A DNA stretch of 64,000 bases from G051903925 sp051903925. Lineage in GTDB: Bacteria; Pseudomonadota; Alphaproteobacteria; Zavarziniales; Zavarziniaceae. Both the position numbers and the translations under genes were made by a program. Below the pieces are notes generated by a model. The model did no database searches. It saw only the letters and a program-made list of their open reading frames with translations, and was not told where the DNA came from. Of this stretch, positions 1-7,517 are shown piece by piece; within the stretch, counting starts at the first letter, position 1; each line of letters opens with the position of its first letter. Where the stretch lies: positions 3,968,001-4,032,000 of the forward strand of contig NZ_CP173678.1 of the NCBI RefSeq assembly GCF_051903925.1. Reading direction: 5' to 3'.

Positions 1-2
1 CG

Positions 3-932
3 GAGCAGGGTCCGGTCGCGGCGCCGCGGGTGCGCAGCGAGCGGCCCACGATCACCCTGCTGGGCGAGATGTTCCCGGCCGACCCGGTCGGCATCGGCAT
101 GCTGCTGGAGCCGCTGGGCCTGGCCGCCGGGCCGGTCGTGCCTACCCGCGAATGGCGCGAGCTCTATGCCGCGCTGGACTGCGCCGCGGTCGCGGCCATC
201 CACCCGTTCTATACCGCCTCGATCCGCGAGTTCACGGCCGCCGGACGCGCGATCGTGCCCTCCGCGCCCGTCGGCTGCGATGGCACCGATGCCTGGCTCG
301 AGGCGGTGGGCCAGGCCTGCAACCTGCCCCGCGCCCGGATCGACGCCGCGCGCAACGCGGCCCTGGGCCCGATCCGCGCGGCCCTGGCGGCGCGCCCGAT
401 CCGCGGGCGCATCACCGTCTCGGGCTACGAGGGGTCGGAGCTGCTGGTGGCGCGACTGCTCGTCGAATCGGGCGCGGACGTCGCCTATGTCGGCACCGCC
501 TGCCCGCAGACGCCGTGGTCGGAGCCCGACCGCGCCTGGCTCGACCAGCGCGGCGTGCCCGTGCAGTACCGGGCCTCGCTGGAGCAGGACCTGGCCGCGG
601 TCGACGCCCTGACGCCGGACCTGGCGATCGGCACCACGCCCGTGGTCCAGCACGCCAAGGCACGGGGAATCCCGGCGCTCTACTTCACCAACCTGATCTC
701 GGCCCGGCCGCTGATGGGCGTGGCCGGCGCCGGCTCGCTGGCGACCGTCGTCAATGCCGCCATGGCGGGCAAGGCGCGCTTCGACCGCATGACCGCCTTC
801 TTCGAGGGCGTGGGCGACGGAGCGGCCGCCGGGGTGTGGGAGGACCTGCCCAGCGACCGGCCGGAGTTCAAGGCCCGCTACGCCAAGCAGCAGGCGGCCC
901 TGCGCAAGTCGGAGGAGGCGGTGGGATGCTGA
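3..932 (+). CDS. bchY: Chlorophyllide a reductase subunit Y (5'-truncated)
   Basis: C-terminal 309 residues of BchY; the frame is open to the left edge, so roughly the first third is missing. BchY and BchZ form the NifDK-like catalytic part of chlorophyllide a oxidoreductase, which with the BchX reductase reduces the C7-C8 bond of ring B to give the bacteriochlorin. The visible part has the Rossmann-like repeats of the nitrogenase-like family, including GCDGTDAWLEAVG and the stretch around residues 205-235 (LAIGTTPVVQHAKARGIP). The stop overlaps the bchZ start by seven bases, the usual arrangement of bchXYZ. BchX and the N-terminus should lie just upstream. Identity rests on family recall and on the neighbour bchZ. 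Confidence 0.93.
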   Translation, partial: EQGPVAAPRVRSERPTITLLGEMFPADPVGIGMLLEPLGLAAGPVVPTREWRELYAALDCAAVAAIHPFYTASIREFTAAGRAIVPSAPVGCDGTDAWLEAVGQACNLPRARIDAARNAALGPIRAALAARPIRGRITVSGYEGSELLVARLLVESGADVAYVGTACPQTPWSEPDRAWLDQRGVPVQYRASLEQDLAAVDALTPDLAIGTTPVVQHAKARGIPALYFTNLISARPLMGVAGAGSLATVVNAAMAGKARFDRMTAFFEGVGDGAAAGVWEDLPSDRPEFKARYAKQQAALRKSEEAVGC

Positions 933-2374
933 TCCTCGACCACGACCGGGCCGGCGGCTATTGGGGCGCCGTCTACGCCTTCACCGCGATCAAGGGCCTG
1001 CAGGTCATCATCGACGGACCCGTCGGCTGCGAGAACCTGCCCGTCACCTCGGTCCTGCACTATACCGACGCCCTGCCCCCGCACGAGCTGCCGATCGTCG
1101 TGACCGGCCTGGGCGAGGAGGAGCTGGGCAAGACGGGAACCGAGGGCGCGATGAAGCGCGCCTGGAGCACGCTCGACCCGCACCTGCCGGCGGTCGTCGT
1201 CACCGGCTCGATCGCCGAGATGATCGGCGGCGGTGTCACGCCCGAAGGCACGAACATCCAGCGCTTCCTGCCGCGCACGATCGACGAGGACCAGTGGCAG
1301 GCAGCCGACCGCGCGCTGACCTGGCTGTGGACCCAGTTCGGTCCCAAGAAGGTGCCGAAGGCCCGCGCCCGCAAGGAGGGCGAGCGCCCGCGCGTCAACC
1401 TGATCGGGCCGATGTACGGCACGTTCAACATGCCCTCCGACCTGGCCGAGATGCGCCGCCTGGTCGAAGGCATCGGGGCCCAGGTCAACATGGTCTTCCC
1501 GCTGGGCAGCCACCTGGCCGACATCCGCAACCTGGCGGATGCCGAGGTGAACGTCTGCCTGTACCGCGAGTTCGGCCGCAACCTGTGCGAGAAGCTGGAG
1601 CGTCCCTATCTCCAGGCGCCGATCGGCCTGGAGTCGACCACCGCCTTCCTGCGCACGCTGGGCGAGCTGACGGGCCTTGACCCCGAGCCGTTCATCACGC
1701 GCGAGAAGCACACGACGATCAAGCCGCTGTGGGACCTGTGGCGCTCCGTGACGCAGGACTTCTTCGGCACGGCCAGTTTCGCCGTCGTCGCGACCGACAC
1801 CTATGCCCGCGGCATCCGCAATTTCCTGGAAGCCGACATGGGCCTGCCCTGCACCTTCGCGTTCTCGCGCAAGGCAGGGGTCAAGCCGGACAACGCGGCC
1901 GTGCGCGCCGCGATCGCGGCCACCCCGCCGCTGGTGATGTTCGGCAGCTACAATGAGCGGATGTATCTGGCCGAGACGGGATCGCGTGCCGTCTACATCC
2001 CCGTGTCGTTTCCCGGCGCCGTCATCCGGCGCCATACCGGCACCCCGGTGATGGGCTATTCGGGTGCCGTGTGGCTGGTGCAGGAAGTCTGCAACGCCCT
2101 GTTCGACGCCCTCTTCAACATCCTGCCGCTCGCCACCGATCTGGACCGGGTCGAGGCAACGCCCGCCCGCGGTGCCGCGGAACTGCCCTGGACGGCGGAC
2201 GCGCGCGCGCTTCTCGATACGCTGATTGACGCGGAGCCGGTCCTGGTCCGCATCTCCGCCGCCAAGCGCCTGCGCGACGACGCCGAACGCGCCGCGCGCC
2301 GCAATGGCGAGCCGACCGTCACGCGCGCCTGCCTGGCCGCGACCGCCCCTCGATCACGGGAGTTTGCCGCATGA
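926..2374 (+). CDS. bchZ: Chlorophyllide a reductase subunit Z
   Basis: 482 residues, full length for BchZ. It is the partner of BchY in chlorophyllide a oxidoreductase. The N-terminal GPVGCENLPVTSVLHYTDAL carries Cys35, a probable Fe-S cluster ligand. The central and C-terminal parts show NifK-like motifs (PEGTNIQRFLPRTIDEDQ, GYSGAVWLVQEVCNALF). I take ATG 926, which overlaps the bchY stop; the frame is open far upstream but that part is only a shadow of bchY. It leads into the puf genes, as in the bchCXYZ-puf superoperon of Rhodobacter, where read-through from bch promoters feeds puf expression. The stop overlaps the next small ORF in an ATGA. Confidence 0.96.
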   Translation: MLILDHDRAGGYWGAVYAFTAIKGLQVIIDGPVGCENLPVTSVLHYTDALPPHELPIVVTGLGEEELGKTGTEGAMKRAWSTLDPHLPAVVVTGSIAEMIGGGVTPEGTNIQRFLPRTIDEDQWQAADRALTWLWTQFGPKKVPKARARKEGERPRVNLIGPMYGTFNMPSDLAEMRRLVEGIGAQVNMVFPLGSHLADIRNLADAEVNVCLYREFGRNLCEKLERPYLQAPIGLESTTAFLRTLGELTGLDPEPFITREKHTTIKPLWDLWRSVTQDFFGTASFAVVATDTYARGIRNFLEADMGLPCTFAFSRKAGVKPDNAAVRAAIAATPPLVMFGSYNERMYLAETGSRAVYIPVSFPGAVIRRHTGTPVMGYSGAVWLVQEVCNALFDALFNILPLATDLDRVEATPARGAAELPWTADARALLDTLIDAEPVLVRISAAKRLRDDAERAARRNGEPTVTRACLAATAPRSREFAA

Positions 2375-2505
2375 CCGGCACGCTCTCACCCCATGGCCGG
2401 TGTATCCGGCCAATTCCTCGGCAGGCCGCCTGGCGGCCCGTCGAAACCACTCCGGCCACCGACGGCCGGGGGCACGACAACAAGCATATGGAGGTGGGAG
2501 CATGA
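2371..2505 (+). CDS. Possible 44-residue small protein or coupling ORF between bchZ and pufB
   Basis: A 44-codon ORF occupies the position where pufQ sits in Rhodobacter. It starts in an ATGA overlap with the bchZ stop and ends in an ATGA overlap with the pufB start. A GGGAG lies eight bases before its ATG. The product is basic and Pro/Arg-rich with no hydrophobic segment, so it does not resemble PufQ, which has a membrane span. Third-position GC (about 33 of 44 codons) is lower than in neighbouring genes. It could be a leader ORF coupling bchZ and pufB translation, a small protein, or chance. I cannot assign a function. Confidence 0.3.
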   Translation: MTGTLSPHGRCIRPIPRQAAWRPVETTPATDGRGHDNKHMEVGA

Positions 2506-2732
2506 GTCTCAGAGACGAACGTTCCGGAACGTTCTCTGGTCTCACGGAAGACGAGGCCAGGGAATTCCATCGAATATTCATGTCCAGCTTCATCGCGTTC
2601 ACGGTGATCGCGATCGTCGCCCACGTCCTGGTCTGGATGTGGCGGCCGTGGCTGCCCGGTCCCGGCGGATATTCGGCGCTGCAGAACGGCGTCGACTATG
2701 CGCAGGCCTTCGCATCCAGCCTCTTCACATAA
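2502..2732 (+). CDS. pufB: Light-harvesting 1 (core antenna) beta polypeptide
   Basis: 76 residues with one membrane span. It shows the LH1 beta signature: EAREFHRIFMSSF with His23, then His41 (the bacteriochlorophyll ligand) followed by WMWRPW. With PufA it forms the alpha/beta units of the LH1 ring round the reaction centre. The C-terminal tail after WRPW is about 26 residues (to ...ASSLFT), longer than in many LH1 beta chains. The ATG is preceded by GAGGTGGGAG. Thirteen bases separate it from pufA, so the two are co-translated. Expression is probably set by upstream bch/puf promoters outside the window; no clear promoter is seen in the 127-base gap before it. Confidence 0.96.
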   Translation: MSLRDERSGTFSGLTEDEAREFHRIFMSSFIAFTVIAIVAHVLVWMWRPWLPGPGGYSALQNGVDYAQAFASSLFT

Positions 2733-2745
2733 GGGAGGGTATGTC

Positions 2746-2931
2746 ATGTGGCGGCTTTGGACCCTGTTCGACCCGCGTCGCGCCCTGGTTGCGCTCGGGG
2801 TCTTCCTTTTCACTCTGGCTCTGCTGATCCACTTCATCCTGTTGAGCACCAATCGCTTCAACTGGATCGAGGGACCGCGGCCGGCAGCGACCAGTTCGCT
2901 GCTCGACAGCAGCCCGATCAGTCCGACTTGA
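2746..2931 (+). CDS. pufA: Light-harvesting 1 (core antenna) alpha polypeptide
   Basis: 61 residues. It starts MWRLWTLFDPRRAL, typical of LH1 alpha. The single span holds ALLIH with His29 as the bacteriochlorophyll ligand (AxxxH), and NRFNWIEG follows as the C-terminal interface region. I chose the second ATG (2746), preceded by AAGGGAGGGT at good spacing; an out-of-frame ATG lies five bases earlier. It partners PufB in the core antenna. It is followed by a 196-base gap packed with hairpins, which in other purple bacteria keep the pufBA part of the mRNA stable so that antenna is made in excess of reaction centre. Confidence 0.95.
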   Translation: MWRLWTLFDPRRALVALGVFLFTLALLIHFILLSTNRFNWIEGPRPAATSSLLDSSPISPT

Positions 2932-2933
2932 GC

Positions 2934-2952
2934 GGGAGGCCTCGCGCCTCCC
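2934..2952 (+). other. Hairpin 1 downstream of pufA
   Basis: Perfect 7-bp stem GGGAGGC/GCCTCCC with a 5-base loop, starting two bases after the pufA stop. No T-run follows. It is the first of three consecutive hairpins before pufL and probably protects the 3' end of a pufBA mRNA, as known for Rhodobacter puf. Confidence 0.6.
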
Positions 2953-2960
2953 CCTCGCCA

Positions 2961-2999
2961 GTGGCGGGCGGTGCCGGATCTTCCGGCGCAGTCCGCCAC
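2961..2999 (+). other. Hairpin 2 in the pufA-pufL gap
   Basis: Outer stem GTGGCGG/CCGCCAC (2961-2967 with 2993-2999) encloses an inner GCCGGA/TCCGGC stem (2973-2978 with 2982-2987). It is a nested stem-loop of the kind expected in the intercistronic puf mRNA stabiliser. Confidence 0.55.
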
Positions 3000-3001
3000 G
3001 A

Positions 3002-3040
3002 CCGCCGGCCCGATGGCACCGCCATCGGGACGCCCGGCGG
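3002..3040 (+). other. Hairpin 3 in the pufA-pufL gap
   Basis: Perfect 9-bp stem CCCGATGGC/GCCATCGGG (3009-3017 with 3021-3029) with a 3-base loop, extended by a 7-bp outer stem CCGCCGG/CCGGCGG (3002-3008 with 3034-3040) across a 4-base bulge. It is the strongest of the three hairpins and the best candidate for blocking 3' exonucleases after pufBA. Confidence 0.65.
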
Positions 3041-3127
3041 CAGTCAGTAGCGTAAGGCGTCACGCGGCCTGGCCTGCCGGGTCAGGGGAATAACAAGGCC
3101 GGGAAGTCGAAACCGGGGGGATCTGAT

Positions 3128-3988
3128 ATGGCACTCTTGAGCTTCGAGCGGAAGTACCGGGTCCGCGGCGGCACCCTCATCGGGGGCGACCTGTTCGACT
3201 ACTGGATCGGTCCTTTCTACGTGGGCTTCTTCGGCGTGACGACGGCCATGTTCGCCGCGCTGGGCACTGCCCTCATCTTCTATGGCGCGGCGCTCCAGGG
3301 CACCTGGAACCCGTTCCTGATCACGATCAATCCGCCGGCGGTCGAATACGGCCTGGCGCTGGCCCCCATGCAGGAAGGCGGGCTGTGGCAGATCATCACC
3401 TTCTGCGCGCTGGGTGCCTTCGGCTCCTGGGCCCTGCGCGAGGTCGAGATCTGCCGCAAGCTGGGCATCGGCTATCACGTGCCCATCGCCTTCGCGATGG
3501 CGATCTTCGCCTATTTCACGCTTGTGGTGATCCGCCCTGTCCTGCTGGGCGCCTGGGCCTTTGGCTTTCCCTACGGGATCTTCACCCATCTCGATTGGGT
3601 GTCGACCACGGGCTACCAGTTCGGCAACTTCCACTACAACCCCGCGCACATGATCGCGATCACCTTCTTCTTCACGACGACCCTGGCCCTATCGCTTCAT
3701 GGCGCGCTGATCCTGTCGGCGGCCAATCCCGGCCGGGGCGAGGAGATGAAGACCCCGGAGCACGAGGACACCTTCTTCCGCGACCTCATCGGTTACTCGA
3801 TCGGGCCTCTTGGCATCCATCGCCTGGGCCTGTTCCTGGCTCTGGCCGCCGTGTTCTTCAGCGCCGTCTGCATGGTGATTTCGGGCCCCTACTGGGTCCA
3901 GGCCTGGGACAGCTGGTGGTTGCCGCTGTGGCAGCTGGCCGACCCCGGCGGATCGCTGCCCGCCCCCTATCCCGGCCCCGGCCTGTAA
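3128..3988 (+). CDS. pufL: Photosynthetic reaction centre L subunit
   Basis: 286 residues, slightly longer than the Rhodobacter L subunit, with five membrane helices. The chlorophyll and iron ligands are all present: His154 (HLDW), His169/His174 in NFHYNPAHM (special-pair side), His191 in LSLHGAL and His231 in GIHRLG (the last two bind the non-haem iron). They are offset by one from Rhodobacter sphaeroides numbering (153, 168, 173, 190, 230). L and M form the photochemical core that moves electrons from the special pair to the quinones. It lies 25 bases before pufM. The ATG follows GGGGGGATCTGAT. Confidence 0.97.
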   Translation: MALLSFERKYRVRGGTLIGGDLFDYWIGPFYVGFFGVTTAMFAALGTALIFYGAALQGTWNPFLITINPPAVEYGLALAPMQEGGLWQIITFCALGAFGSWALREVEICRKLGIGYHVPIAFAMAIFAYFTLVVIRPVLLGAWAFGFPYGIFTHLDWVSTTGYQFGNFHYNPAHMIAITFFFTTTLALSLHGALILSAANPGRGEEMKTPEHEDTFFRDLIGYSIGPLGIHRLGLFLALAAVFFSAVCMVISGPYWVQAWDSWWLPLWQLADPGGSLPAPYPGPGL

Positions 3989-4013
3989 CGGCCCCGAACC
4001 TGAGGACCCTGTG

Positions 4014-4967
4014 ATGGCTCGCTACCAGAACATCTTCACCCAGGTACAGGTCCGCTCGGCCCCGGAATACGGCGTGCCGATGCGGTCCAGCACCTTCACC
4101 CGGAGCGGCACGCCGTTCTTCTCCCGCCTGATCGGCATGTTCGGCAATGCCCAGATCGGCCCCGTCTACCTGGGCGGGCTGGGCATGGCCTCGCTCTTCT
4201 GCGGCTTCATCGCGATCGAGATCATCGGCCTCAACATGTGGGCCTCGGTCGGCTGGGACCCGGTGAAGTTCATCGTCCACCTGCCCTGGCTGTCGCTGCA
4301 GCCGCCGCCGCCCGAATACGGCCTCAGCATCCTGCCGCCGCTGGAACAGGGTGGCTGGTGGCTGATGGCCGGCTTCTTCCTGACGGCGTCGATCCTGCTC
4401 TGGTGGCTGCGCACCTACAGGCGGGCGCGGCAGCTGGGCCTTGGGACCCATGTCGCCTGGGCTTTCGCCGCGGCCATCTGGCTCTACCTGGTGCTGGGCT
4501 TCTTCCGCCCGATCATGATGGGCAGCTGGAGCGAGGCGGTGCCGTTCGGGATCTTCCCGCACCTTGACTGGACCAACAACCTGTCGCTGCTGCACGGCAA
4601 CCTGTTCTACAACCCGTTCCACTGCTTCTCGATCGCCTTCCTCTATGGTTCGGCCCTGCTCTTCGCGATGCACGGCGCGACGATCCTGGCCGTGACGCGC
4701 TATGGCGGCGACCGCGAGCTCGACCAGATCTCGGACCGTGGCACGGCGTCGGAACGGGCCGGCCTGTTCTGGCGCTGGACGATGGGCTTCAACGCCTCGA
4801 TGGAGTCGATCCATCGCTGGGCCTGGTGGTTCGCGGTCCTCACCCCGCTGACCGGCGGCATCGGCATCCTGCTCACCGGCACGGTCGTCGACCAGTGGCG
4901 CGACTGGGCCGTGCTGCACCACTACGCCACCAACGACCTCTATATCGCGCCGCCCTTGCCCGAATGA
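4014..4967 (+). CDS. pufM: Photosynthetic reaction centre M subunit
   Basis: 317 residues, five membrane helices. Visible ligands are His183 (PHLDW), His203 (YNPFHC, special pair), His220 (AMHGATIL) and His267 (SIHRWAWW), with Glu235 (RELDQIS) as the carboxylate iron ligand. Tyr211 matches the M210 tyrosine that tunes primary charge separation. The protein ends ...APPLPE shortly after the last helix. I take ATG 4014 rather than the GTG one codon earlier. A 13-bp hairpin follows nine bases after the stop, and no pufC is found downstream. Confidence 0.97.
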   Translation: MARYQNIFTQVQVRSAPEYGVPMRSSTFTRSGTPFFSRLIGMFGNAQIGPVYLGGLGMASLFCGFIAIEIIGLNMWASVGWDPVKFIVHLPWLSLQPPPPEYGLSILPPLEQGGWWLMAGFFLTASILLWWLRTYRRARQLGLGTHVAWAFAAAIWLYLVLGFFRPIMMGSWSEAVPFGIFPHLDWTNNLSLLHGNLFYNPFHCFSIAFLYGSALLFAMHGATILAVTRYGGDRELDQISDRGTASERAGLFWRWTMGFNASMESIHRWAWWFAVLTPLTGGIGILLTGTVVDQWRDWAVLHHYATNDLYIAPPLPE

Positions 4968-4975
4968 GGCAACCC

Positions 4976-5008
4976 ACTCAGGGTGCCGGACGTTTCGGCA
5001 CCTTGAGT
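4976..5008 (+). terminator. Strong hairpin after pufM
   Basis: Stem of 13 bp (4976-4988 with 4996-5008, one G-T pair at 4981/5003) and a 7-base loop, nine bases after pufM. No T-tract follows, so it may be an mRNA 3'-end stabiliser or processing site rather than an intrinsic terminator. It probably marks the end of the pufBALM transcript. Confidence 0.6.
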
Positions 5009-5150
5009 GATCCGGCGCAGCCGCCACAGCGTACAGAGTGATTACCGTGTCAAACTGGCGCAACCAGGGCACGGACTAAAGTACCCTTCGGCTGCACAGC
5101 CCGCCAAAGGTTACGATGCCAACAAGAAGTGCCTCTCAGGGAGTGGTCGG

Positions 5151-5582
5151 ATGATGAAAGCGACGAAGGTCCTGATCGCAGCAGCAGCCCTGGCCATGGC
5201 CGGCCTGCCCGTGGCAGCCCAGGCCGAGCCCGTCACGCTCGAAGTGTCGGACGCCGGCGGCCCCGCCCTGACCGGCGACCCGGCCAAGGGCGAGATCATC
5301 TTCAAGCGCTGCCAGGCCTGCCACACGGTCGAGGCCGGCAAGAACAAGGTCGGCCCCACCCTGCACGGCATCTTCGGCCGCACCGCCGGCACCGTGGAGG
5401 GCTATACCTACTCCAACGCCAACAAGTCGTCCGGCATCGTCTGGACGCAGCAGGTGATGTTCGACTACCTGCAGAACCCGCAGAAGATGGTGCGCGGGAC
5501 CAAGATGGCCTTCCCCGGCCTGCCCAAGGCGCAGGATCGCGCCGACGTCATCGCCTATCTCCTCCAGCACTACGAGGAATAG
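5151..5582 (+). CDS. cycA: Soluble class I cytochrome c (cytochrome c2 type)
   Basis: 143 residues. The N-terminal 25 form a cleavable signal peptide (MMKATKVLIAAAALAMAG..., cut after AQA). Haem attachment is CQACH at 54-58 and the probable sixth ligand is Met119 in GTKMAF. Length and the motifs GPTLHGIFGR and GYTYSNANKSSGIVW match the mitochondrial/c2 class. It would act in the periplasm carrying electrons from the bc1 complex to the oxidised special pair. It lies 183 bases after pufM, where many relatives have pufC (tetrahaem) or pufX. I start at ATG 5151 because the upstream in-frame codons are not signal-like. The symbol follows Rhodobacter usage and is by analogy. Confidence 0.85.
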   Translation: MMKATKVLIAAAALAMAGLPVAAQAEPVTLEVSDAGGPALTGDPAKGEIIFKRCQACHTVEAGKNKVGPTLHGIFGRTAGTVEGYTYSNANKSSGIVWTQQVMFDYLQNPQKMVRGTKMAFPGLPKAQDRADVIAYLLQHYEE

Positions 5583-5616
5583 GCGACAGGCCAGGCGCCG
5601 CGGGCAGGCCAGGGCG

Positions 5617-5970
5617 ATGCCAGGACTGGGCGCCCTCCTGCTTGGCGGCGCGGCCTTGGGCGGGATCACCCTCCTCGCCCTCTACCAATGGCTCCGCCCC
5701 GGCGGGGCCATTTGGCTGCCGGGCCTCCTGCACGGCGCCGCCGCCGTGGCCGGGCTCACCCTGCTCCTCCTCGCTTTGCTCGATGGGCGCGCCTGGCCTG
5801 GGGGGATGGCGACCATCGCCTTCCTGTTCCTGGGCGGCACCGTCGTGACCGGCCTGTGGCTGCCCCTGGCGCGCTGGCGCCGGGTACAGGCCGGCTCCCT
5901 TGCGCTTGTGGTGCATGGCACGCTGGCTCTGGCGGGGCTGGTGCTCCTCGTCGCCTCCTGGCCGGGCTAG
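5617..5970 (+). CDS. Small hydrophobic membrane protein of unknown function
   Basis: 117 residues with about four predicted membrane helices (around residues 3-23, 32-55, 62-84 and 93-113) joined by very short loops. No family recognised. It lies 34 bases after the cytochrome c gene and seven bases before the DUF3422 gene on the same strand, so it may be co-transcribed with either. Third-position GC is as high as in neighbouring genes, which supports coding. The position invites a role in electron transport or membrane assembly, but this is only location. Confidence 0.6.
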   Translation: MPGLGALLLGGAALGGITLLALYQWLRPGGAIWLPGLLHGAAAVAGLTLLLLALLDGRAWPGGMATIAFLFLGGTVVTGLWLPLARWRRVQAGSLALVVHGTLALAGLVLLVASWPG

Positions 5971-5977
5971 CCCCTTC

Positions 5978-7264
5978 ATGGCCCATGCTTCGGCGATCCT
6001 GCCGCTTGAGGATCACCCGCTCCGCCGCACGCTCAATGAAGAGCTGCACCTGCGGCGCTTTCCCCCGTTCTCAGCCCCCGCCCGGCTGTTCCAGCTCGTC
6101 ATGCTGTCGGGGGAGGACGGCTTCGCCGCCGACCGCGCCGCGGCCGAGGCGCTGTGCCGGCGGTTCGGCGTGGCGGCCGCGCCCGGCAAGCACTTCATCG
6201 CCGAGCTGGACGGCATCCATTTCGTCTGGGAACGCCATACGGAATTCGCCAGCTACACCTTCATCCGCAGCGAGCCGGCCGAGTGCGACTTCACGACCGG
6301 CCTTGCCCAGCGCCTGCCGCCGGACTGGCTGGCTGAAGTGCCGGGCCGCATCCTGCGCGCCACGCAGGTCGTCGTGCTCGACGGGGCGGAACCCGACCCG
6401 GCGACCATCCGCGCGACCTTCCCTGCCGCTGACCTGGTCTCGTGCCTCGTGGCGGAGGGTGGCGCCCGCATCTGGTCCGCCTTCCGCACCCACGAGGATG
6501 GGCTGGGCCGACTGCTGATCCACAATCGCAGCCTGACGCCGGGCGACCTGTCGCGCCTGGTGCAGCAGCTCCAGGAACTGGGCAACTACCGCAACATGGC
6601 TTTGCTTGGCCTGCCCGATGCCCAGGCGCTGGCGCCGCACCTGTCGGCCCTGCAGGGCCGGCTGGGCGTGCTGGCCGACCAGATCGCCGCCGGTGCCGCC
6701 GAGGACCAGGTGATGCTGGCCGAGCTGACGGCGCTCTCGGCCGAGGTGACGCACGTCAAGGCCCGCAGCAGCTATCGCATGAGTGCCACCCAGGCCTATG
6801 CCGAACTGGCGGCCGATCGCCTGCGCAACCTGGGCGACGGGCGGATCAAGGGGTTTCCCACGCTGGCCGACTTCACCAGGCGGCGCCTGGATCCGGCCGT
6901 CCGCACCTGCCTGTCCTTCACCCGGCGGCTGGACGACTTGGAACGCGCCACCTCCGCCGCCAGTTCGCTGCTGCGCACCCGGATCGAGACGATGCTGGAG
7001 CGGCAGAACCTGGAACTGCTCGACTCGATGAACCGGCGCACCGACATGCAGCTGCGCCTTCAGCAGACGGTCGAAGGCCTGTCGGTGGTGGCGATCAGCT
7101 ACTATCTCGTCGGCCTGATCGGCTACCTGGCCAAGGGACTGGACAAGCTGGTGCCCGGCCTGGACCCGGGCCTGGTCACCGCGGCAAGCGTGCCGGCCGT
7201 CCTGGCGGTCGTCGCCATCTTCTCCCGCCGCCTGCGCCGCCGCCTCCACGCCGACGATGGATGA
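5978..7264 (+). CDS. DUF3422 family membrane-anchored protein
   Basis: 428 residues. The N-terminal motif LPLEDHPLRRTLNEELHLRRFPPF and the later HFIAELDGIHFVWERHTEFASYTF are hallmarks I associate with DUF3422. Two hydrophobic helices near the C-terminus (about 365-385 and 395-415) follow a long helical region and probably anchor it to the membrane; the last residues are Arg-rich. Biochemical function is unknown. ATG 5978 starts directly at the conserved N-terminus. It is not a standard PGC gene, yet it sits between the puf block and tspO/bchP, with its 3' end converging on them four bases away. Confidence 0.8.
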   Translation: MAHASAILPLEDHPLRRTLNEELHLRRFPPFSAPARLFQLVMLSGEDGFAADRAAAEALCRRFGVAAAPGKHFIAELDGIHFVWERHTEFASYTFIRSEPAECDFTTGLAQRLPPDWLAEVPGRILRATQVVVLDGAEPDPATIRATFPAADLVSCLVAEGGARIWSAFRTHEDGLGRLLIHNRSLTPGDLSRLVQQLQELGNYRNMALLGLPDAQALAPHLSALQGRLGVLADQIAAGAAEDQVMLAELTALSAEVTHVKARSSYRMSATQAYAELAADRLRNLGDGRIKGFPTLADFTRRRLDPAVRTCLSFTRRLDDLERATSAASSLLRTRIETMLERQNLELLDSMNRRTDMQLRLQQTVEGLSVVAISYYLVGLIGYLAKGLDKLVPGLDPGLVTAASVPAVLAVVAIFSRRLRRRLHADDG

Positions 7265-7268
7265 CCGC

Positions 7269-7517
7269 TCAGGGGGGCCGGCGCCACAGGTCCAGCAGAT
7301 GCGCCGGGAACGACAGCGCAAGCCACAGCGCGACCCAGGGCCAGCCCGCGTCGGTCAGTGCGCAACGCAGGGCCAGCAGCAGGCAGGCCCCCGGCAGGGC
7401 GGCGACCAGCATCGCCATCAGGCGCCGCCGCCACAGGCCCAGCGCCAGCACTTCCAGCACCAGCACGGCAAGGATCAGGTCGACCACATGACCGGAGTCG
7501 ACCAGATCCCCCAGCAT
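7269..7517 (-). CDS. Small membrane protein coupled to tspO
   Basis: 82 residues with about three hydrophobic segments. The start codon overlaps the tspO stop as TGATG, which argues for a real, translationally coupled gene at the 3' end of the bchG-to-tspO block. I do not recognise the family. The charged cluster LWRRR between helices gives a plausible topology. It could assist TspO or be a separate membrane factor. Confidence 0.55.
   Translation of the reverse strand: MLGDLVDSGHVVDLILAVLVLEVLALGLWRRRLMAMLVAALPGACLLLALRCALTDAGWPWVALWLALSFPAHLLDLWRRPP

Noticed and set aside
152..925. Extension of the bchZ frame upstream of ATG 926
   Set aside because: It overlaps bchY in another frame and its translation is low-complexity Arg/Gly/Ala; the conserved BchZ N-terminus begins at 926.
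2375..2501. A pufQ gene or puf promoter in the bchZ-pufB gap
   Set aside because: No 70-residue ORF with a membrane helix and no PpsR palindrome or convincing -35/-10 is present.
5009..5150. A PpsR site before the cytochrome c gene (TGT-N12-ACC near 5047)
   Set aside because: The second half-site does not match and no partner site is nearby; too weak to list.
5007..5150. A longer cytochrome c starting upstream at 5007
   Set aside because: The added residues are polar and do not look like a signal peptide, whereas the segment from 5151 begins a textbook one.
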